In this document: piece after piece, positions 1 to 5,417 of the stretch
How the letters are laid out: every line of letters begins with the position of its first letter
Position numbering within the stretch: position 1 is the first letter of the stretch
Source: JAZNOQ01 sp045589215
GTDB taxonomy: Bacteria; Bacillota; Clostridia; Oscillospirales; CAG-272
Assembly: GCA_045589215.1 (NCBI GenBank)
Contig: JAZNOQ010000019.1
Coordinates: forward strand, 1 to 6,382
Direction: 5' to 3'
DNA length: 6,382 nt
Program-made: the position numbers and the translations under genes
The notes under the pieces: model-generated
What the model was told of the DNA's origin: nothing
The model's database searches: none
What the model saw: only the letters and a program-made list of their open reading frames with translations

Positions 1-26
1 TTTCGCGCCTCAATTGAGAGCGTTCC

Positions 27-73
27 GCTTTTGGAAGCCTCTCTTCGCTTCGCTCCGTTCGGCTTCCAAAAGC
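27..73. repeat. Perfect 13-bp inverted repeat with 21-nt loop
   Basis: GCTTTTGGAAGCC (27-39) is exactly complementary to GGCTTCCAAAAGC (61-73). The loop (40-60) is a pyrimidine-rich run built on CTTCG/CTCCG five-base units. No T-tract follows on the + strand, so it is not a standard terminator for a + strand gene entering from the left. It could be the end of an upstream transcription unit, a palindromic intergenic repeat, or a remnant of a mobile element. The pairing is directly visible; the role is unknown. Confidence 0.75.
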
Positions 74-140
74 ATAAAGATTGAACATAAAATGTGTATA
101 CAATCCTCTTGCACAATTGTTTACAATCTTGCTCTTGACA

Positions 141-160
141 CGGGAGGCCGGTCCCTACAA
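141..160 (-). repeat. Possible fragment of a GTAGGG-type palindromic intergenic repeat
   Basis: Read on the minus strand this stretch begins TTGTAGGGACCGG and continues as CCTCCCG, containing the imperfect palindrome GGGACCGGCCTCCC. It resembles GC-rich GTAGGG-starting palindromic repeats that I recall as scattered through intergenic regions of Clostridia. Only part of such an element would be present. The surrounding spacer is AT-rich, so this GC-rich block stands out. The family assignment is from memory and weak. Confidence 0.25.
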
Positions 161-218
161 GGTGTTACGAGTCCTTTCACCTCAAAAAAGGTACCCCCTA
201 AAAAAATTTCTCACCGTA

Positions 219-247
219 TTGACAGACTTTTTTCAGTATGCTATACT
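219..247 (+). promoter_or_regulatory. Sigma-A promoter of the lipoprotein gene
   Basis: The -35 box TTGACA (219-224) is consensus. A 17-nt spacer follows, then TATACT (242-247), one mismatch from consensus. TGC directly precedes the -10, giving an extended -10. Transcription should start near 254, leaving a 5' leader of about 25 nt before the ATG at 279. The leader includes the Shine-Dalgarno run GGGGG (268-272). Confidence 0.85.
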
Positions 248-278
248 AAATTTACAGAATAAATTTTGGGGGATATGA

Positions 279-1847
279 ATGAAAAAATGCGTTTCTCTTT
301 TGCTTTGCCTGATGATACTTCTGTCACTTTTTTCTTGCAATTACGGAAGCAATGAAGATACAAATGACGGTTCAAATAACGATAGCAGCACAACTCCCGA
401 TACTTCCGACGATCAAATAATCAGTACCGCAAGTGCAGAGTATGATTCCGTATTGGAAGTATACCGTCTTATTGTAGAGAAATTTCCTATTGTAAACCAA
501 AACCCTAGGGCAGTTGCCGCCGAACTTGGTATTCAAGACGAGGCTGAAATAGAAGCCTTTGTTAACTTGTATTCATCTATACACCTATTTTATCTTGGCA
601 GAGGTCAAGAGGACAGCGTGTCACCGCATCATAAACTTGGTTGCGGATATTCCGTAAAGGATCTCAATGGTGACGGTGTGGACGAGCTTGTTCTGCTGAA
701 CGACGAATATTACGTAATTGCTGTATTTTCTTATGCTGACGACAAACCTATTTTACTTGGCAACTATATGCCGCGCGGATCTTGCTGGATTGACGGAGAG
801 GGGTGCTTACACGAAAACGCGAGTAGTGGATCGATGTGCTTTTCTCATAGCATATATGAGATTGCCCAAGGTGGAGAAGCATTAGTGCCTTTGGCTGAAT
901 ACGGCTTGGACGACGTTGATTTTCCAAAGACGTATTACTATCAGAGTGTGGGCGGAGAAAGGAGCTCGATAACAAAGGCTCAATATGACGCATTGGATGA
1001 GCAATACGGCAAGTATCTCGGTAGTGTTGCAGGTGCAGAAATGACAAAAGAATATTCGGGACTGACCTTTACCTCTCTATACACCGAAGCCGAGATCGCT
1101 ATGGAAATGTACGAGGCGGCAATCAATGATGAAATCTGCGTTTTTGATCAGCGCTTAGGTGAAATAAAATTAAAGGCTTTTCGTTTTGCGAGCAACCTGA
1201 GATTGGATGAGTCCATCATCGACGGAAAAGCAGTTTTGGATATGGATGGAGACGGAATTTGCGAGTATATTATTCGTTCCGCATCAATGGATAGTGTTAT
1301 TTTACGCTATTACGACGGAAAGGTGTATAGCTATTCATTTTATTTTCGTAATTTTTTCAATGTGAATACGGACGGTTCTTTTTCCTGGAATGATTCTTTG
1401 GCAATCTATGGATCAAGTAAACTCACTTTCGACGGAGAATTACTGATAATAAAGGAAATATATAAAATCGTGAATGATGGAGAACCCAATGCAGAATATT
1501 ATATAGACGGCAAACAGGTAACTCACGAAGAACTTTTGAAATATCTTGCGGATCATCCTAACACCCCTGTTGACTTTACTTCCTTCGAAGCACCTTGGCA
1601 GAAAACGATTTCCTTGGAAAAAGCCTTGGGGATAGCATCGGAATATTGGAATGTTAAAAATGGTGACATAGACAAAGAAACGGGATTTCCGTTTGCGCTC
1701 CTTCCTAAAAACAGCAATAATGAAAATTACAGTATAGCTTTGTCATGGCTGGTTGAAGGAAGTCATTATTCTACGTTAGAGATTATAGAAATAGATTCAT
1801 TTACGGGAGAGATCATCATACCAGATTTCGAACCCGACGGAAAATGA
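279..1847 (+). CDS. Secreted lipoprotein with duplicated DxDGDG module and C-terminal PepSY-like region
   Basis: This 522-residue protein has no function I can name. Residues 1-20 form a lipoprotein signal peptide: Lys-Lys, a hydrophobic core, then lipobox LFSC with Cys20 as the lipidated residue. An Asn/Ser/Thr/Asp-rich linker (about 21-50) follows, typical of proteins tethered outside a Gram-positive membrane. Two acidic loop motifs, DLNGDGVDE (128-136) and DMDGDGICE (321-329), look like calcium-binding or FG-GAP/EF-hand-like loops. Each is followed by hydrophobic strands, a D-G turn, and about 90 residues later a YY..xGxxxxT segment (219-232 and 407-415), so the protein appears internally duplicated. 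The last 80 residues (SLEKALGIASEYW, then LxWLVEGxHYSTLEIIEID) resemble a C-terminal domain I recall in clostridial lipoproteins, perhaps PepSY-related. GGGGG lies 6 nt before the ATG. The gene has its own promoter, no visible terminator, and is clearly more AT-rich than the rest of the window, suggesting an accessory or transferred gene. The signal peptide is confident; the role is open. Confidence 0.9.
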   Translation: MKKCVSLLLCLMILLSLFSCNYGSNEDTNDGSNNDSSTTPDTSDDQIISTASAEYDSVLEVYRLIVEKFPIVNQNPRAVAAELGIQDEAEIEAFVNLYSSIHLFYLGRGQEDSVSPHHKLGCGYSVKDLNGDGVDELVLLNDEYYVIAVFSYADDKPILLGNYMPRGSCWIDGEGCLHENASSGSMCFSHSIYEIAQGGEALVPLAEYGLDDVDFPKTYYYQSVGGERSSITKAQYDALDEQYGKYLGSVAGAEMTKEYSGLTFTSLYTEAEIAMEMYEAAINDEICVFDQRLGEIKLKAFRFASNLRLDESIIDGKAVLDMDGDGICEYIIRSASMDSVILRYYDGKVYSYSFYFRNFFNVNTDGSFSWNDSLAIYGSSKLTFDGELLIIKEIYKIVNDGEPNAEYYIDGKQVTHEELLKYLADHPNTPVDFTSFEAPWQKTISLEKALGIASEYWNVKNGDIDKETGFPFALLPKNSNNENYSIALSWLVEGSHYSTLEIIEIDSFTGEIIIPDFEPDGK

Positions 1848-1885
1848 TGGCCTTCCACTTTCTTCCTTTTTCTCCCTCAAAAATC

Positions 1886-1914
1886 TTGACTTTTTTCTTC
1901 CGCGGTGTTATAAT
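1886..1914 (+). promoter_or_regulatory. Sigma-A promoter of the phosphodiesterase gene
   Basis: TTGACT (1886-1891), 17-nt spacer, consensus TATAAT (1909-1914), with TGT just upstream giving an extended -10. Transcription should start near 1921. The gene is therefore transcribed independently of the lipoprotein gene that ends 120 nt before it. Confidence 0.88.
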
Positions 1915-1920
1915 CAAACT

Positions 1921-1946
1921 CGGGTGATCGACACCTGAATTTTTTA
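1921..1946 (+). promoter_or_regulatory. Small 5'-end hairpin followed by T-run
   Basis: CGGGTG (1921-1926) can pair with CACCTG (1932-1937) around the loop ATCGA, with one G-U pair. AA and then a run of T follow. It sits at the predicted transcription start, so it would be the first structure in the mRNA. It could protect the 5' end. The stem is short and too close to the start to be a convincing attenuator. Confidence 0.35.
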
Positions 1947-1967
1947 GCTCGAAAGGATAAAGATGTT

Positions 1968-2804
1968 ATGGACACGAAGGTCACACTTGCAGGCCACAGA
2001 GGCTGGCGTGCAAAATATCCCGAAAATACGATGCGCGGCTTCCGCGAGGTTCTGAAGCTCGATATCGACGCCATTGAGATGGACGTACATATGACGAAGG
2101 ACTATCATATCGTGATCTGTCACGACGCCAATCTCGCGCGTACCACCGACACGAGCGGTATGATCTACGAGATGACACTCGAGGAGGTCCGCAAAGCGGA
2201 CGCGGGTATTAAGCGCGGTGAGGAATTCAAGGGTGAGAAGGTACCGATGTTCGAGGAATTTCTCGAGCTGATGGCAACGCGTCCCGATGTCAGGATCCTT
2301 CTTGAGCTGAAGGACTATCCCGAGGTGCTTGGAGATTTTGCATACGCTTCTGCAGGACTCACGCTGTCGCTTTGTAAGCAGTATGGCATTTGGGGCAAGG
2401 ATCGCCTCACGGTCCTCACCTTCTCGGCAGGGCTCTGCGCTTGGCTGCGCGCACGCTACACGAAGGAGGAGTTCTCGCTCCACGGCTTTTATCCGAAGGC
2501 GAAGATGAAGGGCTACGAGAACGAGGATCCCTACAAGTACTACGATGAGGTCTGCATCTTTAATACGGGAGATAGGGATCCGCAGGGAATGCCGATCAAG
2601 CACGAAAGCGAGGTCGCGGACAAGGCGAGATTTACCGAGTTCGCTTTGATGGGAATCAAGCCCTGCGTGTATTTCCGCATGAACACCGACGAGGAGGTCT
2701 ACCGTCAGGCGCTCGAAAACGGTGCGATCGGGTTTACCTGTGACCACCCCGACATTGGCGGCGAGATCCTTGACAGGCTCGGCGCGCGCAAGCTGAAAAA
2801 GTAA
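1968..2804 (+). CDS. Glycerophosphodiester phosphodiesterase (GDPD family)
   Basis: Enzymes of this family hydrolyse glycerophosphodiesters, such as deacylated phospholipids, to glycerol-3-phosphate and an alcohol. The 278-residue protein shows the family signature in order: GHRG (9-12) with catalytic His10, PENT (18-21), the metal ligands Glu37 and Asp39 in IEMDVHMTKD, the second catalytic His52 in CHD (51-53), and the LLELK segment with Glu113 and Lys115. The C-terminal FTCDHPD motif is the usual end of the TIM barrel. There is no signal peptide or membrane segment, so it should be cytosolic, unlike the lipid-anchored or periplasmic GlpQ forms. Length suits a single-domain bacterial GDPD. 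The start is set by AAAGGAT (1952-1958), about 9 nt upstream, and by the GHRG motif lying close to the N-terminus; an ATG at 1963 is out of frame. It has its own promoter and terminator, so it is monocistronic. The family is confident; the substrate is not determinable. Confidence 0.95.
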   Translation: MDTKVTLAGHRGWRAKYPENTMRGFREVLKLDIDAIEMDVHMTKDYHIVICHDANLARTTDTSGMIYEMTLEEVRKADAGIKRGEEFKGEKVPMFEEFLELMATRPDVRILLELKDYPEVLGDFAYASAGLTLSLCKQYGIWGKDRLTVLTFSAGLCAWLRARYTKEEFSLHGFYPKAKMKGYENEDPYKYYDEVCIFNTGDRDPQGMPIKHESEVADKARFTEFALMGIKPCVYFRMNTDEEVYRQALENGAIGFTCDHPDIGGEILDRLGARKLKK

Positions 2805-2812
2805 AAATGAAA

Positions 2813-2859
2813 CGGCAGGGCAGAGTCTTTTGACTGTGAGCCCTGCCGATTTTTCTTTT
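2813..2859 (+). terminator. Rho-independent terminator after the phosphodiesterase gene
   Basis: The perfect 9-bp stem CGGCAGGGC (2813-2821) / GCCCTGCCG (2840-2848) encloses an inner AGTC-TTTT-GACT hairpin (2824-2835). It is followed by A and then TTTTTCTTTT (2850-2859). It begins 9 nt after the stop codon. Confidence 0.95.
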
Positions 2860-2883
2860 GATAATAATTTTTTGGAAAACCCC

Positions 2884-2912
2884 TTGACAAATGAATTTTG
2901 CCGTGGTATAAT
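2884..2912 (+). promoter_or_regulatory. Consensus sigma-A promoter of the rplU-prp-rpmA operon
   Basis: TTGACA (2884-2889), exactly 17 nt, TATAAT (2907-2912), with TGG before the -10 giving the extended TGn element. Both hexamers are fully consensus, as expected for a strong ribosomal protein operon. Transcription should start near 2919, leaving about 107 nt of leader. Confidence 0.93.
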
Positions 2913-2918
2913 AGTGTG

Positions 2919-3025
2919 CCGCATGAAATGGGGCTTTTTTCAAGTGCGGATTTTCGGGCGATCCCTTCGCCTTGAATTGACGCCTCCCATACGCAGCGAG
3001 TCTATTTGAAAGAGAGGTGCTTTTC
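2919..3025 (+). ncRNA. Ribosomal protein L21 leader (cis-regulatory RNA)
   Basis: The leader folds into a 5' hairpin, CCGCATGAAA (2919-2928) with TTTCA (2938-2942) and TGCGG (2945-2949) and a 2-nt AG bulge. A second hairpin follows, GGCGA (2957-2961) / TCGCC (2967-2971) with loop TCCCT. After these comes the unstructured run GACGCCTCCCATACGCAGCG (2979-2998), which I recall as the conserved part of the Firmicutes L21 leader. CGCCTC (2981-2986) can pair over 6 bp with GAGGTG (3014-3019), the Shine-Dalgarno region of rplU, which suggests a translational on/off switch. Hairpins and pairing are read from the sequence; the Rfam family assignment is from memory; control by L21 itself is inference. 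Confidence 0.72.
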
Positions 3026-3343
3026 GTGTACGCAGTAATCGAAACAGGCGGAAAGCAGTATATGGTCAAGGAAGGCGACGTGATCTACGTTGAGAAGCTT
3101 GACATGGAAGCAGGTAGCGAGTATACCATCGAAGCTGTTAAGGCCATTTCCGCAGAGTCCGGCTTTGTTGCAGGCGCTCCCGTTGTTGCGGGTGCAGCTG
3201 TCAAGGCTCAGGTCGTTATGAACGGCAAGGGTAAGAAGATCGACGTTATCAAGTACAAGGCGAAGAAGAACGAGAAGAAGAAGATCGGTCACAGACAGCC
3301 TTATACGAAGCTGCAGATCACCGCGATCGAGTACAACGCATAA
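3026..3343 (+). CDS. rplU: 50S ribosomal protein L21
   Basis: L21 binds 23S rRNA in the large ribosomal subunit. The 105-residue product is full length for the family (about 103 in E. coli). It begins MYAVIETGGKQYMVKEGD, the classical L21 N-terminus, and ends with the family signature GHRQPYTKLQITAI. A Lys-rich stretch (KYKAKKNEKKK) just before the signature is typical for rRNA contact. The start is the GTG at 3026. An earlier in-frame GTG at 3017 would overlap the Shine-Dalgarno AGAGAGG (3011-3017) and add three non-conserved residues, whereas 3026 sits 8 nt after it. It is the first gene of the rplU-prp-rpmA operon, downstream of a consensus promoter and a structured leader. Confidence 0.97.
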   Translation: MYAVIETGGKQYMVKEGDVIYVEKLDMEAGSEYTIEAVKAISAESGFVAGAPVVAGAAVKAQVVMNGKGKKIDVIKYKAKKNEKKKIGHRQPYTKLQITAIEYNA

Positions 3344-3385
3344 CTTGTACGGCGGTCAAGGCTTGCAAAACAGTTTTTCTGAAAA

Positions 3386-3766
3386 ATGACAAAGATCGTT
3401 TTTTACAGAAGTCAGGGAATCTTCTATGGCTTTGAGGAAAGAGGACACGTTGGATTTGGCGAGTGGGGAGCGGATCCCTTCTGCGCGATGCTGTCCTCGA
3501 TCACGATGTATATCGTAGATGCCATCGAAGAGGTTTACGGGTCCCAGGCGGATTATCGGATCGACGAAGCGAACGCGGTGATTTCCGTTCGTTCGAAGGC
3601 TGCGCTTCCGGAATTCGAGGAGGACGACCGCGTACGGTACGCGGTTTCGGGTCTTTTCCTTACTTATTACACAATGCTCGAGGATATGCTCCTTCACGAC
3701 GATATGTATGAGTTCACGAAGGATACGGGCTTTTCGGTTTCGGTAGAGGATCGGGACTACGAGTAA
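3386..3766 (+). CDS. prp: Ribosomal-processing cysteine protease Prp
   Basis: Prp removes the N-terminal extension of the L27 precursor in Firmicutes and relatives, a step known to be essential in Staphylococcus aureus. The 126-residue protein shows the catalytic pair at the expected spacing: His21 in RGHVGFGEWG and Cys33 in ADPFCAMLSS, 12 residues apart as in the S. aureus enzyme. The gene lies between rplU and rpmA, the standard position. It is somewhat longer than many Prp proteins and strongly acidic in the second half (EFEEDDR, LEDMLLHDDMYE). The start is odd: the stretch upstream of ATG 3386 (gttttTCTGAAAA) has no Shine-Dalgarno, and an in-frame TGA at 3380-3382 rules out an earlier start. 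The gene is 42 nt after the rplU stop, so expression may be low or rely on ribosomes arriving from rplU. The family is firm; the expression idea is inference. Confidence 0.94.
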   Translation: MTKIVFYRSQGIFYGFEERGHVGFGEWGADPFCAMLSSITMYIVDAIEEVYGSQADYRIDEANAVISVRSKAALPEFEEDDRVRYAVSGLFLTYYTMLEDMLLHDDMYEFTKDTGFSVSVEDRDYE

Positions 3767-3778
3767 ACGACGAACAGA

Positions 3779-3799
3779 GACCGCACGAGAGATGCGGTT
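3779..3799 (+). other. Small hairpin between prp and rpmA
   Basis: ACCGCA (3780-3785) pairs with TGCGGT (3793-3798) around a 7-nt purine-rich loop, with one more possible G-U pair outside. No T-tract follows. It may affect mRNA stability or L27 translation, but it could also be chance. Confidence 0.35.
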
Positions 3800-3831
3800 C
3801 ACAATCTGAAAGAAAGGTATGGTCACGCACT

Positions 3832-4113
3832 ATGTTAAGAATCAGCTTGCAGTTCTTCGCTCATAAGAAGGGCGTAGGTTCTACGAAGAACGGCCGTGAC
3901 AGTGAGTCCAAGCGTCTTGGCGTCAAGAAGGCTGACGGACAGGCAGTCAGAGCCGGTAACATCATCGTCAGACAGAGAGGCACCGCGATCCGTCCCGGCA
4001 AGAATGTCGGCATCGGAACCGATGACACCCTCTTCGCTCTGATCGACGGCACCGTTAAGTTTGAGGCGGTCGCAGGCGGTAAGAAGCAGGTCAGCGTTTA
4101 CGCTGCGGAATGA
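3832..4113 (+). CDS. rpmA: 50S ribosomal protein L27, precursor with cleavable N-terminal extension
   Basis: L27 sits by the peptidyl transferase centre, and its N-terminal tail reaches toward the tRNA CCA ends. The 93-residue product carries the Firmicutes precursor extension MLRISLQFF, followed by AHKKGVGSTKNGRDSESKRL, the mature N-terminus shared across the family. Prp is expected to cut between Phe9 and Ala10. The remainder (GNIIVRQRGTAIRPGKNVG, then DDTLFALIDGTVKFE and KKQVSVYAAE) is canonical. The start at 3832 is fixed by this conserved extension. The Shine-Dalgarno GAAAGG (3812-3817) is 14 nt upstream, longer than usual. It is the last gene of the operon and is followed by a terminator. 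The obgE gene that often follows rpmA is not here. Confidence 0.97.
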   Translation: MLRISLQFFAHKKGVGSTKNGRDSESKRLGVKKADGQAVRAGNIIVRQRGTAIRPGKNVGIGTDDTLFALIDGTVKFEAVAGGKKQVSVYAAE

Positions 4114-4132
4114 TCCGTTGATGTTTTATAAA

Positions 4133-4160
4133 AGAGAAGAGCCTTGCGGCTCTTCTTTTT
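4133..4160 (+). terminator. Rho-independent terminator of the rplU-prp-rpmA operon
   Basis: AGAAGAGCC (4135-4143), loop TTGC, GGCTCTTCT (4148-4156), running into a T-tract to 4162. The upstream AAAG can extend the stem through the T-run. It lies about 20 nt after the rpmA stop and separates the operon from cdaA. Confidence 0.94.
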
Positions 4161-4227
4161 TTGCCTTTTTAAATATGTACTGAAAATGTACAAACGACAA
4201 ATTATTTATAAATATTTGAAAACCCCT

Positions 4228-4256
4228 TTGCAAAGGGACGGGAAATGTGTTAAAAT
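4228..4256 (+). promoter_or_regulatory. Probable sigma-A promoter of cdaA
   Basis: TTGCAA (4228-4233, four of six consensus), 17-nt spacer, TAAAAT (4251-4256, five of six), preceded by TGT giving an extended -10. A perfect TATAAT overlaps at 4256-4261 but has no -35 at suitable spacing. The start would lie near 4263. The preceding terminator supports an independent promoter here. Confidence 0.7.
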
Positions 4257-4262
4257 ATAATG

Positions 4263-4364
4263 TGCTCTTATGTGGGAACGAAAACGAGCGCTACGGCGTG
4301 TGCCGTACTGCCGTCGGGGCACTTCTTAAAGTGCTTCTCGAACAAAAAGGGAGAGGTGAACGGG
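4263..4364 (+). promoter_or_regulatory. Structured 5' leader of cdaA
   Basis: About 100 nt lie between the predicted transcript start and the cdaA ATG. There are two hairpins: TACGGC-GTGT-GCCGTA (4292-4307), and GCACTT-CTTA-AAGTGC (4319-4334), whose stem can lengthen to G4316-C4337. CTTCTC (4334-4339) could instead pair with GAGAGG (4351-4356), the Shine-Dalgarno region, which would compete with the extended second hairpin. I do not recognise a known riboswitch, including the ydaO c-di-AMP type. The pairings are visible; a regulatory role is inference. Confidence 0.4.
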
Positions 4365-5330
4365 ATGGATCGTTACATATCATACGCCGCAAACGTGCCG
4401 AATGATTCGCCGCTTGGCGATCTTGAAAATCCGAGCTCGTGGTTTTCGAACATCGGGTTTCTCGAGGTGCTTGATTTCATTTGCGTCGCCGCGATCATAG
4501 TCGCACTTTTCGTGTATCTGATGCGCCGCAGGGCGGGTAAAATGATCATGGGCGGATTCTTCGTGATGCTTCTTCTCGGGGTGTGCCGACTGCTCGGGCT
4601 TCCGCTCCTTTCTGCCTTCGGAGATGCGCTTTGGTCGGTCTTGCTCGTTGTTCTGCTCGTGCTGTATCACGATGAGATCCGTGATATTTTGCGTCTCATC
4701 GGATGCTTACCCGAAAAGCTTGCCTCTATTGTAAAGAAGCGCAGCTCCTCGGGAGCCTCGAAAAAGACTGCGCGCGTGATCGATGAGGTTTGCGATGCGG
4801 TTGCACAGATGTCGGAAACACAAACGGGTGCGCTGATCGTTCTGAAGCGCGCAAGCGGACTGCGCGAATATACGATCAAGGGGCGCGTTCTGAACGCAGA
4901 GGTCAGCTCTGCTCTCATCCGAACGGTCTTCTACAACGGTTCTCCCCTCCACGACGGCGCGATGGTGATCGAAAACGGCAGGATTCGCGCGACCGGCTGT
5001 CAGCTTCCTCCCGCAGATCCCGAGGGGCTTGACGATGCGCTCGGCGAGCGTCACAAGGCGGCGATCGGCATCAGCGAATGCACGGATGCGGTTGCGGTCG
5101 TTGTTTCGGAGGAAACGGGTACGATCTCGATCGCGCTCGGAGACGAGCTGAAGCGCGGTTACAGCAAGGAGGAGCTTCACGCCGAATTGACGCTCCTGCT
5201 CAGCAATTACAACACAAAGCTCGAGGATTGGGGCGACGGCTCGTCGCTGACCGTTTCGACGACGAGGAAGCACAAGAAGCCCGAAAAGGAAAGAAATCGC
5301 TCGGGGGCATCCTCGGACGAGAAGAAGTAA
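4365..5330 (+). CDS. cdaA: Membrane diadenylate cyclase CdaA (DAC/DisA_N domain)
   Basis: CdaA makes the second messenger c-di-AMP from two ATP at the inner face of the membrane; c-di-AMP controls potassium and osmolyte balance and cell-wall homeostasis. The 321-residue protein has three membrane segments (about 33-53, 60-79, 86-103) and then a cytosolic DAC domain (about 140-285). The active-site motif SPLHDGAMVI carries Asp197-Gly198-Ala199. The second motif reads GERHKAAIGISE (228-239), with Lys231 where RHR is usual and Glu228 where Thr is common. SEETGTISIALGDEL (248-262) is typical. The TM3 end, YHDEIRDIL, is a diverged form of the FQPELRR seen in many CdaA. A basic, low-complexity tail (301-321) ends the protein. 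ATG 4365 is chosen because GAGGTGA (4353-4359) lies just upstream and the preceding in-frame codons overlap the promoter and leader. The usual partners cdaR and glmM do not follow. The family is firm; full activity with the RHK variant is untested. Confidence 0.94.
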   Translation: MDRYISYAANVPNDSPLGDLENPSSWFSNIGFLEVLDFICVAAIIVALFVYLMRRRAGKMIMGGFFVMLLLGVCRLLGLPLLSAFGDALWSVLLVVLLVLYHDEIRDILRLIGCLPEKLASIVKKRSSSGASKKTARVIDEVCDAVAQMSETQTGALIVLKRASGLREYTIKGRVLNAEVSSALIRTVFYNGSPLHDGAMVIENGRIRATGCQLPPADPEGLDDALGERHKAAIGISECTDAVAVVVSEETGTISIALGDELKRGYSKEELHAELTLLLSNYNTKLEDWGDGSSLTVSTTRKHKKPEKERNRSGASSDEKK

Positions 5331-5372
5331 GGCGGACTGCTTTCTCCTTCCTTTCAGAGATCAAACATATTT

Positions 5373-5417
5373 GGGAACAGCCGCTCCTTGCATTCTGCTT
5401 GTGAGCGGTATGTTTTC
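5373..5417 (+). other. Long imperfect stem-loop between cdaA and the dehydrogenase gene
   Basis: CCGCTC (5381-5386) pairs perfectly with GAGCGG (5403-5408). Outside it, GGGAACA (5373-5379) pairs with TGTTTTC (5411-5417), including two G-U pairs, across a small internal loop. The loop is 16 nt. TTTT lies inside the outer strand rather than after the stem, so this is at best a weak terminator; it may be a processing or leader structure. Confidence 0.45.

Noticed and set aside
14..278. Two short + strand open frames upstream of the lipoprotein gene
   Set aside because: They cross the inverted repeat and the consensus promoter, have no ribosome site, and their products resemble no protein family.
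1944..2924. Long minus-strand frame opposite the phosphodiesterase gene
   Set aside because: It mirrors the codon pattern of the real gene, runs through its terminator and shows no family motif.
3017..3025. Earlier GTG start for L21
   Set aside because: It overlaps the Shine-Dalgarno itself and adds residues not found in L21; the family begins with MYAV.
3819..3866. Mini-frame of 15 codons overlapping the rpmA start
   Set aside because: Its ATG is only 1 nt after GAAAGG, too close for use, and it shares most bases with the L27 start; no evidence of translation.
4260..4364. Upstream start for CdaA adding 35 residues
   Set aside because: The ATG at 4260 lies inside the promoter -10 region, and the added residues look like leader RNA. 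A good Shine-Dalgarno precedes ATG 4365.
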